A DNA stretch of 64,000 bases from an uncultured Cohaesibacter sp. (GTDB lineage Bacteria > Pseudomonadota > Alphaproteobacteria > Rhizobiales > Cohaesibacteraceae), in NCBI RefSeq assembly GCF_963677725.1, contig NZ_OY782507.1, positions 1,488,001 through 1,552,000 of the forward strand, written 5' to 3'. The notes under the pieces are model-generated. The model was given only the letters and a program-made list of their open reading frames with translations. It did no database searches and was not told the DNA's origin. Shown here one piece after another: positions 26,872-35,704 of this stretch. The position numbers and the translations under genes were made by a program. Numbering within the stretch: position 1 is the stretch's first letter; each line of letters opens with the position of its first letter.

Positions 26872-28380
26872 ATGTATTCCGATCTCATCCAATCTCTGCC
26901 GAATGTCATCGCATGGGCGAACCTGGCTGCGCTCGTGATTGGCGTGCTTGCTGGCATCGTAGTCGGTGCCATGCCGGGTTTGAGTGCCACAATGGCCATT
27001 TCCGTTCTGGTCCCCTTTACTTTCGGTCTTGATCCGCTGGTCGCTCTGGGGCTGATGGCAGGGATCTACAACGGCGCCATGTATGGTGGTGCTATTCCGG
27101 CTGTCCTGCTGCGTATTCCCGGCACGCCGGCCGCAGTGGCCACGACATTCGATGGCTATCCGATGGCCCAACGTGGAGAAGGCGGCTTTGCGCTTCAGGT
27201 GGCTGTGGTTTCATCGGCCTTTGGTGGTGTGGCCAGTGCCATTGCACTCATGCTTCTTGCGCCGCCCTTGTCGCGTGTGACGCTGCTGTTCGGTCCGGCT
27301 GAAGTTTTCTGGGTTGCGGTTTTCGGCCTTTGCAGCATCATTTTCCTGCTTGGTGGCAATGTCATCAAGGGCCTGATCAGCGCCTGCTTTGGTGTTTTCG
27401 TTTCAGTCGTCGGATCCGACCCGATATTCGGCATTGACCGGTTCACCTTCGGTCAGCTGGAGCTGCTGGATGGCATCCATATCGTTATTCTGTTGGTGGG
27501 TCTTTATGCCTTGCCGCCGGTCATTGACCTTCTGGAAAGCCCGCTTAAGACCGACTCGGACGCAGGGGACCGCCTCGGAACTCAACCAATCTGGCGCAGT
27601 CTGCCGCGCATGAAGGGCTTCTGGAAAACCTGGATCAAGTCCTCACTGATCGGCATCTGGATCGGTATTTTACCCGGTGCAGGTGGCTCAATGGCTGCCT
27701 TCATGTCCTATAACGAAGCGCGCAGAACGAGCAAGACGCCCGAGACTTGGGGACATGGCGAACCGGAAGGTGTGGCAGCCTCTGAAACCGCCAACAATGC
27801 CGACACGGCGTCGGCCCTCATTCCGGCCCTGACACTGGGCGTTCCGGGAACTGCCGTGGCTGCGATCATGCTTGGCGGTTTGTTGATCCATGGATTGCAG
27901 CCCGGACCGATGCTGTTCCGCAACAATCCCGACATCGTGTTTGGCTTCATGTGGCAGTTCCTGTTTGGTGCGATCCTGCTGGTGTTTCTCGGCGGCTCGC
28001 TGGCAACCAACAGCTTTGCCAAACTGCTGAAATTGCCACGCCCGCTTCTCGGTTCTGTGATCATCATCTTGATGCTGATTGGCGTCTATTCCATCCATGG
28101 CCGCATGTTCGATGTTTATCTGATGCTCGGCTTCGGCGCAGTTGGCTATGTCATGGACAAGATGAAGTTCCCACTGCCACCAGTGGTTCTGGGCCTCATT
28201 TTGGGTGGCTTTGCTGAAGAAAACCTGCGTCTGGCCCTGCGTATCGGCCGCGGCGACTGGAGCACCCTGTTTGCCAACACGACAAGCCAGATACTCGTTG
28301 GACTCACCCTTGCGGTCATTCTCGGGCCACTCATCAAACGGAGCTTTGTCAAAGCCAAAGCATCCAATGGAAAGACATAA
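26872..28380 (+). CDS. tctA: Tripartite tricarboxylate transporter, large membrane subunit TctA
   Basis: This 502-residue multi-span membrane protein has the TctA hallmark GIVVGAMPGLSATMAISVLVPF near residue 25. The half-repeat GILPGAGGSMAAFMSYNEARR is near 265, and TLGVPGTAVAAIMLGGLLIHG near 320. GAGGT precedes the ATG. It is the only large subunit in an operon with two binding proteins, so both receptors presumably dock on it. Confidence 0.95.
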   Translation: MYSDLIQSLPNVIAWANLAALVIGVLAGIVVGAMPGLSATMAISVLVPFTFGLDPLVALGLMAGIYNGAMYGGAIPAVLLRIPGTPAAVATTFDGYPMAQRGEGGFALQVAVVSSAFGGVASAIALMLLAPPLSRVTLLFGPAEVFWVAVFGLCSIIFLLGGNVIKGLISACFGVFVSVVGSDPIFGIDRFTFGQLELLDGIHIVILLVGLYALPPVIDLLESPLKTDSDAGDRLGTQPIWRSLPRMKGFWKTWIKSSLIGIWIGILPGAGGSMAAFMSYNEARRTSKTPETWGHGEPEGVAASETANNADTASALIPALTLGVPGTAVAAIMLGGLLIHGLQPGPMLFRNNPDIVFGFMWQFLFGAILLVFLGGSLATNSFAKLLKLPRPLLGSVIIILMLIGVYSIHGRMFDVYLMLGFGAVGYVMDKMKFPLPPVVLGLILGGFAEENLRLALRIGRGDWSTLFANTTSQILVGLTLAVILGPLIKRSFVKAKASNGKT

Positions 28381-28383
28381 CCG

Positions 28384-29427
28384 ATGGTCGGTGCTAGCCC
28401 TCACTTTCCGGTCAGGCCAGCTTGGTTGTCTTTGAAGTCTGAAGACGTCATCGACCCCGATCAACCGATCTTTGACTGTCATCACCATCTCTGGGACCGG
28501 CCTGAAGGGCTTTACGGCGCTGAGGAGCTGGCCCAGGATGTGGCAGATGGGCACAGCATTCTGGCAAGTCTGTATGTCCAGTGCCGAACCGGATACAGGC
28601 AAGACGGCCCCGAACCGATGCGACCAGTTGGAGAGGTCGAGACAATCCTTGACTGGTGCAAAGCGCAACCAAGCTTGCCAATCGGGCTTGTTGCCTTTGC
28701 CGACCTGCAACTGGGTGCTGATGTCGAGCCCGTCTTGCAAGCCCTCAAACAGGCCGGGGGCGGCTATGTACGGGGCATTCGAAACACCACCGCCTGGCAT
28801 CCGGACCCGGTGGTTCGTTCCAATCCACGCCCAGCTGAGGACGGCCTGCTCCGTACGCCAGCCTTTCTGTCCGGAGCAAGGGCCGTGGCCAAAGCGGGCC
28901 TGACACTCGATATCTGGGCCTATCAGAACCAACTGGCCGAGGTTGCCGCCTTAGCGCGTGCCTTGCCGGACCTGACAATCATTCTGGACCATTGCGGTGG
29001 CCCGTTGGGCGTCGGTTCCTATAGCGACGCCCCCCAATCTACCTTTGAAGATTGGCGCAAGGCTTTATCCGAAGTCGCAAAACAACCCAATGTGATGATC
29101 AAAATCGGTGGGTTTGGGCTGAATGTGATTGGCTATCGTTACGCTGAGGAGCACCAACCTCCTTCTTCCAAACAGCTTGCCGAGGACTGGGCTCCGCATG
29201 TCGCGGTTTGCCTTGAGCTGTTTGGCACAAAAAGAGCCATGTTTGAAAGCAACTTTCCGGTCGATAAAGGACAATTTTCCTATCGCACTCTTTGGAATGC
29301 CTTCAAACGTCTGGCCAGCCCCCTTGATACAACTGCACGCAATGACTTGTTCTGGCGTACAGCTGCCCATTGCTACAAGATCGACCAAAACCTTTTCACG
29401 ACAAATTTCGGGAGGACACTGTCATGA
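28384..29427 (+). CDS. Amidohydrolase-2 family, lactonase-like hydrolase
   Basis: This 347-residue TIM barrel of the amidohydrolase-related family 2 includes 2-pyrone-4,6-dicarboxylate lactonase, L-fucono-lactonase and relatives. Active-site features are the HxH-type motif FDCHHHLWD near residue 33, a barrel-strand His region LTIILDHCGGPLG near 200, and MFESNFPVDKG near 285, whose Asp usually activates water. It starts 3 bases after tctA and overlaps the second tctC by 4 bases, so it is a core member of the operon. It probably opens an imported or derived lactone to the acid handled by the aldolase and dehydrogenase. Specificity is not readable from the sequence. Confidence 0.85.
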   Translation: MVGASPHFPVRPAWLSLKSEDVIDPDQPIFDCHHHLWDRPEGLYGAEELAQDVADGHSILASLYVQCRTGYRQDGPEPMRPVGEVETILDWCKAQPSLPIGLVAFADLQLGADVEPVLQALKQAGGGYVRGIRNTTAWHPDPVVRSNPRPAEDGLLRTPAFLSGARAVAKAGLTLDIWAYQNQLAEVAALARALPDLTIILDHCGGPLGVGSYSDAPQSTFEDWRKALSEVAKQPNVMIKIGGFGLNVIGYRYAEEHQPPSSKQLAEDWAPHVAVCLELFGTKRAMFESNFPVDKGQFSYRTLWNAFKRLASPLDTTARNDLFWRTAAHCYKIDQNLFTTNFGRTLS

Positions 29428-30371
29428 AGAAAACCCTCATCGCTGCCTTTTGTGCGGCTTCAATCTTTGGATCGCCTGCGTTGGCTGAGTATCCGGAGAA
29501 ACCGATCGAAATCATCGTTGGTTACTCCGCAGGTGGCGGTACGGACGTCATGGCACGCTCTGTCGCTCAGTATTTTGAGAAAGCGCTGGGCGATGGCGTG
29601 TCCGTCGTGGTTAAGAACATGCCCGGTGCTGGTGGCCAGATCGGCTTTACTGAAGTCGCCAACGCCAAGCCTGACGGCTACACGCTTGGCACCTTCAACC
29701 TGCCAGCGGCGCTTGCTTTGACCTATGATCGCAAGGCTGATTATGACGTGAACAGCTTTACCTATCTCGCCAACTTCGTTGAGGATCCCAACACAGTCGT
29801 CGTCAGCGCGTCATCCCAATACAAGACGCTTGATGAGCTGCTAGCGGCAGCCAAAGCCAATCCCGGCACGATTACGGTTGGTCTGTCTGCACTGGGCGGC
29901 AACGACCATTTTTCGGCTAACATGATTGCAGATGCCGCAAATGTTGAATTTATCCTGGTGCCATTCAAAGGCGCGTCGATGGCACGCACGGCCCTGATAG
30001 GTCAACATGTCGCCGCAGGCACCATGGCTCTTAGTCAAACTGTTGCCTTTCAGGATGACGTGCGAGTTCTGGCGGTTCTGTCAGACAAGCGCTCTGCGTT
30101 TCGCCCGGACGTCCCGACGGCCAAAGAGCTTGGCTTAGATGTCAAGATGTCGTCCCTGCGCGGTATCGTGGCACCTGCCGGACTGGCTCCTGAGATCGAG
30201 GAGAAGTTGGTCAAGGCGCTGAAAGCTGTGAATGCCGATAAAGACTTTCAGTCAATGATGAAAGATCAGGGCAATCCGATTTCGTTTGTCCCCGGCAAGG
30301 CCTTTGAAGCTACGGCCCAACAACAAGATAGTGTCGCCAAGACCATTTGGCAAAAGACCCCCTGGAAATAA
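29424..30371 (+). CDS. tctC: TTT transporter periplasmic solute receptor TctC, copy 2
   Basis: This 315-residue receptor starts at MKKTLIAAFCAASIFG with GGGAGG upstream, and its ATG overlaps the amidohydrolase stop. A signal peptide is cleaved near ALA-EYP. It shares YPEKPIEIIVGYSAGGGTDVMARS, VVVKNMPGAGGQIG, DRKADYD, NSFTYLAN and the ending KTPWK with the first receptor of the operon. The two clearly arose by duplication. Differences cluster in the middle (for example MIADAANVEFILVPF against LQKMTGTEFTIVPF), which suggests a changed ligand range. It is last in the operon and is followed by a hairpin. Confidence 0.95.
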   Translation: MKKTLIAAFCAASIFGSPALAEYPEKPIEIIVGYSAGGGTDVMARSVAQYFEKALGDGVSVVVKNMPGAGGQIGFTEVANAKPDGYTLGTFNLPAALALTYDRKADYDVNSFTYLANFVEDPNTVVVSASSQYKTLDELLAAAKANPGTITVGLSALGGNDHFSANMIADAANVEFILVPFKGASMARTALIGQHVAAGTMALSQTVAFQDDVRVLAVLSDKRSAFRPDVPTAKELGLDVKMSSLRGIVAPAGLAPEIEEKLVKALKAVNADKDFQSMMKDQGNPISFVPGKAFEATAQQQDSVAKTIWQKTPWK

Positions 30372-30380
30372 CTCTACTCG

Positions 30381-30404
30381 GGCGCGACGCTTTGCCGTCG
30401 CGCC
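30381..30404 (+). terminator. Operon-end hairpin after tctC copy 2
   Basis: GGCGCGACG-CTTTGC-CGTCGCGCC is a perfect 9-bp stem with a 6-nt loop starting 9 bases past the stop. Only a short TTCT follows. It probably ends or protects the long operon transcript. Confidence 0.65.
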
Positions 30405-30835
30405 TTCTGACACCTTGTGAAGTCGGCGTTTTGCGTTTGACAGATCAACCATTGTCGCACACTTCATCGGACATCGACACCTGACTCTGAGAGTCAACAA
30501 GGTGGGGCCGTTCCTGCAATTCTCCGGTGGGCGAGCCGGTCCCGATGGGTTGGCTCTGACGGCCCAGAATGCTGTCATGGATTGCCAGACGGGTCTTGAG
30601 CTTGTCTGAGGTCACCCATTTGTCCGCACAAGGGCTGTGGGCATCATTACTCTTATCGAATGACTGGAACGCCGGGCACAATTTGCCGAGATAGGCAAAA
30701 TGATCGTGGTTTGTCGCGATTGCAGTCGTCGCGCATTGCAAAAATCAAAGGGAATTCCTGAAGGCTTGGCACGGAAAGACTTGGCACAACTTTTGCTTTT
30801 ATATTTTGAAAAGCAACCCACTTTGAGAGGTGACC
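30405..30835. other. Gap without a recognised gene
   Basis: About 430 bases lie between the operon end and the next plus-strand gene. Short frames exist on the minus strand but show no family resemblance, ribosome binding site or codon pattern of a real gene. A promoter for the 30836 gene should lie at the right end. Confidence 0.5.
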
Positions 30836-31567
30836 ATGAGTATTTCTGCCGCAGCATCATTGATGGCCCTCACCAGCCCACATGTCGCAAGAAACAAGAC
30901 CGGTGTTACAAGCAACGTGCCAGCATCTGAGTTTTTGGCGGGCGCAGGTAAGAGTGCTCAAAACACCGGTGTTTCAACTGAGCTGTCAGGAAAAAAGCTT
31001 GATATCACGGGTAAAGCATATTTGGGCATGGTCTGGGAACAGTCCGATGCTTTCTATCAGGCTTGGCTCGACACCCAACAGAGGTGGTTGGAGCTTGAGC
31101 AACTTAGTCTTGAAGCAAACCACACCTTTATAGAACGTACACAGGCTCAATCGGAGCATCCCGACTATCAGCCCTTTGCCCAAGTCATTGTGCAAGGCAG
31201 AGTCGTGGCCGAGATCTCCAATAATGGCATAACCTTTTCCGATACATCCTTTCCAAAGGCGCTTCAGGACATCCTGGCGCAAGAGACAGGTGAGAAACAA
31301 GGGCCGAGCTATGCGCAAGCCCGTGCCGAGCAAATTGCCTCTTTTCTGGGAGGGCAGGTTGTGAAAGCCGAAACGGCCCTTAGCCAAGAGGAATTTGATC
31401 GACTTGAGAGGCCCACGTTATTTCGAAAGCGCATTGACTATGAAGGCATGAAGAATGATCCGATGTTCCTTGAGCATCAGAAATCCATCGACAAATATAA
31501 TGATCTTCTGGAGAAAAGAGCAGCCTATGTCGCACAGCAAACTGTGCGTGTAGATAACAGCATATGA
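30836..31567 (+). CDS. Unrecognised protein of 243 residues
   Basis: I do not recognise a family. ATG at 30836 follows GAGGTGACC, a good ribosome binding site, and the codon use is normal for the window, so the gene is likely real. The first 45 residues are rich in Ser, Ala and Thr, without a convincing signal peptide or membrane helix. The middle (about 60-110) is helical with Trp residues (MVWEQSDAFYQAWLDTQQRWLELEQL). A short beta segment follows (VIVQGRVVAEISNNGITF), then a charged helical C-terminus (about 160-240). This fits a soluble cytoplasmic protein. It stands alone, with the hairpin-ended tct operon upstream and a non-coding stretch downstream. Confidence 0.65.
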   Translation: MSISAAASLMALTSPHVARNKTGVTSNVPASEFLAGAGKSAQNTGVSTELSGKKLDITGKAYLGMVWEQSDAFYQAWLDTQQRWLELEQLSLEANHTFIERTQAQSEHPDYQPFAQVIVQGRVVAEISNNGITFSDTSFPKALQDILAQETGEKQGPSYAQARAEQIASFLGGQVVKAETALSQEEFDRLERPTLFRKRIDYEGMKNDPMFLEHQKSIDKYNDLLEKRAAYVAQQTVRVDNSI

Positions 31568-31993
31568 GCCGCTGATTAGCGTCTGTCACGAAGCGTATGT
31601 CCATTCGCGTGCCAGTGGCATCTCAATCGCCCTTTTGAGGGCCTTTGCCTATTCGCTCTACCGGGCACTTCTCATGACGCATGAATGGCAGTCTTGTCCG
31701 CATTGCCTATGCCCGAGGCAACGAAATGTGGCTTTCGCGAAGTGTAGTGGCGTAATCCCTCGACGGTCCAATGGCCGCTTCCTTGTTGGGATCGTCCGAA
31801 CAAAATGCCGCGTTTTTAGCAATCAGATGACCGGAGGGCGGACGAAGCGGGCATTGGGTGCTGCGAAAAGATTACGAACAGGCTAAGGATAAGGTGGCTT
31901 ACTGATTGGAAACAATTTTTAGTTGTTTTTATAAACCATATCGTTAAAAATCTACAGTCGTGAAAATCTTCCAATGTATCTGTCTTTGTTGAA
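31568..31993. other. Gap without a recognised gene, AT-rich on the right
   Basis: These 426 bases contain only unconvincing short frames. From about 31880 the composition becomes clearly AT-rich compared with the rest of the window, leading into the broken gene at 31994. Confidence 0.5.
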
Positions 31994-32672
31994 ATGATGG
32001 TCCAACGTATGGAAAACCCGAAGCTTGCGAATGATCTGAATTGGTGGGAAAAACACTCCGATGCCGTTATTACCGGAATCCTCGTTAGTGCCATGATTGG
32101 CGGTGGATCTTTTCTTTGGAATTTAAATTCAAATATATCGTCAACAAACGTTCGGCTCGAATATACAGAGAAAAGATTGCAAACCATCGTCGATGAGATG
32201 CCAAGTCTGAAAATCAGACTTGCAACAGAAGATATTAAGACGGTCATACAAATACACGATTATTCAATTCGCTTCAGAAAAGTTTGAAGGTACTACTATT
32301 GTTCTTAATTTTCCTAACAGAGAAGTCGAATTTTGGAATTTTCCGCGCTCTGACAATTTCAATCCTTCTTTAGCACGGGCATCCGTTTCTGGAAGCTTAG
32401 TGACATCGGTAAGCTATCCCCAAAAATTGTCTTACTTAGACAGAAGCTTCGGTTCAGTTGAAGGGAAAAGGATATTACCAGCAAGTGTTAGCGCGGATGA
32501 AAGTTGGGCGACAAATGACTCTCTCGATGTCCACTTAGCCAGACTTAAAGAAATGGGATGGGTTAAAACAGGCAGTCAAAAGATCCCCATCAATAAGGAC
32601 TTCGATAGTCAAACATACCAAGACCTCGTTAGATCTGTTCTAATTGCTGCAGAGATTATTAAGAGAAAATAA
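31994..32672 (+). pseudogene. Frameshifted membrane-anchored protein of unknown function
   Basis: Two overlapping plus-strand frames seem to belong to one gene. The first (31994-32287) encodes a short cytoplasmic N-terminus, one membrane span (about residues 24-42; AVITGILVSAMIGGGSFLW) and a helical stretch ending KTVIQIHDYSIRF. The second (from about 32211 to 32672) continues with KFEGTTIVLNFPNREVEFWNF and a roughly 125-residue soluble domain. Dropping one A from the run at 32278-32281 fuses them as SIRFRKFEGTTIV, giving about 225 residues. The second frame alone has only a poor TTG start. The region is AT-rich and unlike its neighbours, which suggests acquired DNA. I recognise no family. 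Confidence 0.4.
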
Positions 32673-33070
32673 ATGTTTCCGTAGGCCGGCAAGGGCGGTA
32701 CCGGTATTCAACATGACTTTGAAATGCACAGTTCTGTTTGAGGCATGGCCGACTATGCTCGCATTCTAATTCATTGGTTAATGCTGCGCATGATAGAACT
32801 TGTTTACCTGAAGGTCTCGAACAGGCTCAAACGGGACAAGAACGCATGCACTTTAGCGGTCCGACCATTTTTGCCAATCTTCCCCGGTCCACAAGCCAGT
32901 TTTACCAGAACGCCTGATTGTCGTGATCGGGGAGTTGCCTTGATGCATCGAGGCGATTAAGTCTTGGTGCGTCGATCCTTGCCCATGCCAGATCGGTTCC
33001 ACTCGCAAGGCTGTGCCCAACTCAGTCCAGCGAGGCCCACAAGCAAAAGAAACATGTAAAGACCTTTATC
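32673..33070. other. Gap without a recognised gene
   Basis: Nearly 400 bases lie between the broken gene and the serine hydrolase. No coding signal, tRNA or clear repeat was seen. Composition returns to that of the surrounding genome across this stretch. Confidence 0.5.
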
Positions 33071-34594
33071 ATGACATCCAATCCCAACTGGAAAGCCGCC
33101 AACCAGACCGCCCTTGAGATCGCCAGCCAGTGGGGGTCAGAGGAGCCCGGAGGGGCGTTACTGGGCTTTGATCAAAAAGGTTTGTGCTTCGCTGTGGCTG
33201 GCGGATTGGCAGACCTTAATCACCAGACACCCTTCTCGGCAGAAACGGTTGGTCGCTTTGCCTCCAATACCAAGCACATTCTGTGCACCATGGTGCTGAT
33301 GCACCCCGATCGCATTGGTCTTGACGATCCATTGGGACATCATCTGGAGGGCTTGCAGTCGCCGATTGATGCGGTAACTGTCGGTCAGGCTCTTGATATG
33401 ACGGGTGGATTGCCTGACATGCGCGAATGCCTGACGCTGCTTGGGCTGTCAGTGCATTCCGAAACCGGCAAGACTGCGAATTTTGACTTCATGGCACGAC
33501 AATCGCGCCTGAATTTTCCGGCAGGCAGCGAGATATCCTATTCCAACACCGGCTACCGACTGGTGGAGATGGCGCTGGAGCGGCAAGGCCTCACCCTCAA
33601 GACCTTTGTTGATGAACAAATCAACGCACCCATATCCCTCGCCCTTGATGTGCCAGAGCTTTGGGCAGAGCCTGTCGCCAATCTCATGCCGGGTTACTGG
33701 CATGATGGCAATCGATGGCTGACGACGCATGCCGGGTTGCAGATTTCTGCCTCTGGCAGCCTCACGGCCAGCGCAAAGGATCTGGCCATGTGGCTGCGTG
33801 CCCTTCTGGCCGGAAAAGGTGCATTATCAGGTGTGCTCGATCAGTTGGCGGCAGAGCGTTTTCTATCTGACGGCCGGCCAACGGGCTATGGACTGGGGCT
33901 GCGCCATGTGTCCCTTGGAGAGCATGATCTGGTTGGACATGGAGGCTCGCATCCGGGCTACGGCTCACACTTCCTTCTTGACCGGACAAGCGGCTCCGGC
34001 GTGGTGATCTTGTCCAATCGGGACGATACGGACTCGTTCTCTGCTGCCTTGAGAATAATGGCCTCCCTGCTTGGCGAAGAATTGCCGATCCCTGCATCAG
34101 ATCGCCTCAAGGACGGACTCTATGTGACACAAAGCGGCTTTCACTGGATTGACGTTGCCGCAGATCAGCTGACATGGCTCGATGATAGCATCACGCTTTA
34201 TGAGGAGGGCGACAATTGGGCCTCCTCCCGCTCGCCTACCACACCCGTGCTGTTGCGTCAGGAGGGTGAGGCAATTGTCGGATCTGTCGGTCATGTGGAG
34301 CGACATTTTCTGCCAGCGAAAACCGAGCATGTTGCAAAGGATCTTTCTGATCTCTCAGGCCTTTGGCGCTCTGGCGAAGGGGCGTTTCTGTCCATTGATG
34401 GAGATGCAGTGACGATGGGCGTCGGTCCACTAAAACAAGAAATGCCACTGACGCCGCTGGGCGCGGGGCGGTATCTCTTCACGCTGAAAGACAGCCTCTG
34501 GACCAAGCGCATCTGCCTGCATCAAGTGGATCACGACACCATCGAACTGGTCCTCAGCCGCGCCCGGATGATCCGCTATCACCGGTTTGGCTAA
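33071..34594 (+). CDS. Serine hydrolase, beta-lactamase/D-aminopeptidase-like
   Basis: This 507-residue enzyme has the class C beta-lactamase/penicillin-binding fold. Its catalytic motifs are SxxK at Ser65-Asn-Thr-Lys68 (FASNTKH), YxN at Tyr157-Ser-Asn159 (ISYSNTGY) and HxG at His290-Gly-Gly292 (VGHGGSHPG). No signal peptide is present, so it is cytoplasmic. A C-terminal region of about 160 residues after the catalytic domain looks beta-rich, which recalls the extra domains of D-aminopeptidases and unlike beta-lactamases. The likely activity is cleavage of D-amino acid amides or esters. It is convergent, 14 bases apart, with a LysR gene and appears monocistronic. Confidence 0.85.
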   Translation: MTSNPNWKAANQTALEIASQWGSEEPGGALLGFDQKGLCFAVAGGLADLNHQTPFSAETVGRFASNTKHILCTMVLMHPDRIGLDDPLGHHLEGLQSPIDAVTVGQALDMTGGLPDMRECLTLLGLSVHSETGKTANFDFMARQSRLNFPAGSEISYSNTGYRLVEMALERQGLTLKTFVDEQINAPISLALDVPELWAEPVANLMPGYWHDGNRWLTTHAGLQISASGSLTASAKDLAMWLRALLAGKGALSGVLDQLAAERFLSDGRPTGYGLGLRHVSLGEHDLVGHGGSHPGYGSHFLLDRTSGSGVVILSNRDDTDSFSAALRIMASLLGEELPIPASDRLKDGLYVTQSGFHWIDVAADQLTWLDDSITLYEEGDNWASSRSPTTPVLLRQEGEAIVGSVGHVERHFLPAKTEHVAKDLSDLSGLWRSGEGAFLSIDGDAVTMGVGPLKQEMPLTPLGAGRYLFTLKDSLWTKRICLHQVDHDTIELVLSRARMIRYHRFG

Positions 34595-34608
34595 AAGCAT
34601 GGCGCCGA

Positions 34609-35511
34609 CTAGAGGCGACGCTCTTCGAGACTGACCACCAGTTGCTCAGTGAATTTCTGGGCAGCAACGGACATCAGATTCTGTGCCGAGGCGACGATAT
34701 TGACATAGCCGGTTAGCAATTCGCGGGCCGACATTGGCACCAACTTGTAGCCACGCAACTGGAAATCGTCCAAATCCTCGGCAAAGGGCAAGCAGAAGGC
34801 AATGCGAGACTGCATGGTGGCGCTCAAATGGGGCAAGGGGTCCGGGCATTCCAGCACCATGCGCAGTTCGAAGCCGTTTTTCTCGCAAGCCCCGTCAAGC
34901 TTGCGGCGCAGTTCGGTGCCGCCGCTTGGCATCACTACCGGATGATCGATCAATTCATGCAGCCGCAAGGCTTGTGGATCGCGAAGCGGCGCGCCCACAG
35001 GCAAGGCCGCATGAATGGGGGTCTCGACCGCGTGGATGACCTGCAGATTGCGGCTCAGGTTGGGCTGGTAGAACAGCGCAATATCGATCTGGTTGAATTC
35101 AAAAGCCTGATCGAGGCTCTCCTGATCAATGATGTTCAAGCTGAACGAGACCTGCGGATAGACGGTCTGATAGGTGGCGATCTGTCTATGGATGAATTTC
35201 TGACCCAGATCGGCGCTCATGCCGATCCGTACCCGACCGGTGCGAAGGCCCTTGATGTCACTGATCTGGCTTTGCAGCTTTTCAAAGCCTGACAGCTGAC
35301 GCTGGGCATAGCGGAAGAATAACTCTCCCTCGACCGACAGGCGGACCCCTTGGGTCAGGCGGTCAAAAATCTGGAAGCCAAGATCATGCTCCAGCGTCTG
35401 GATGTGGCGGTTGAGTGCGGATGGAGAGATGGCCAGATTCTCTGCTGCGCCACGGATGGACCCCGCCTCTGTAATGGTTTTCACATATTTAAAAGACTGC
35501 AGATGACGCAT
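34609..35511 (-). CDS. LysR-family transcriptional regulator
   Basis: This 300-residue LysR protein has a winged helix at residues 1-60 (MRHLQSFKYVKTITEAGSIRGAAENLAISPSALNRHIQTLE) and an effector domain with RVRIGMSADLGQKFI and DHPVVMPSGGTELRR. It diverges from urtA with a 193-base gap and is convergent with the serine hydrolase gene. It could control the urea importer, although urea systems are more often under nitrogen control. Alternatively it controls a distant target. Confidence 0.93.
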   Translation of the reverse strand: MRHLQSFKYVKTITEAGSIRGAAENLAISPSALNRHIQTLEHDLGFQIFDRLTQGVRLSVEGELFFRYAQRQLSGFEKLQSQISDIKGLRTGRVRIGMSADLGQKFIHRQIATYQTVYPQVSFSLNIIDQESLDQAFEFNQIDIALFYQPNLSRNLQVIHAVETPIHAALPVGAPLRDPQALRLHELIDHPVVMPSGGTELRRKLDGACEKNGFELRMVLECPDPLPHLSATMQSRIAFCLPFAEDLDDFQLRGYKLVPMSARELLTGYVNIVASAQNLMSVAAQKFTEQLVVSLEERRL

Positions 35512-35704
35512 GGGAATCCCCTATTTCCGCAGAAAATGCCTTGCTGGTGCAAAAAACGCAACAGCCTTCTGAAAAGTTTGAGGCAGACCGCACCACCATT
35601 TTCCCCATAGCCTTGCTCCATCATTACCTGAGCTTCCTTCCAATGCTCACCAGCTTTCAGCCAACTGGCGCAGCTTTGCCGCCACTTTTCAGGGGAACGT
35701 CACA

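Noticed and set aside
30445-30741. Minus-strand frame of 98 residues after the tct operon
   Set aside because: Irregular composition, no ribosome binding site and no family resemblance.
31635-31886. Plus-strand frame of 83 residues
   Set aside because: Arg- and Cys-rich non-protein-like sequence without a start signal.
32745-32960. Plus-strand frame of 71 residues before the serine hydrolase
   Set aside because: No start signal and no motif.
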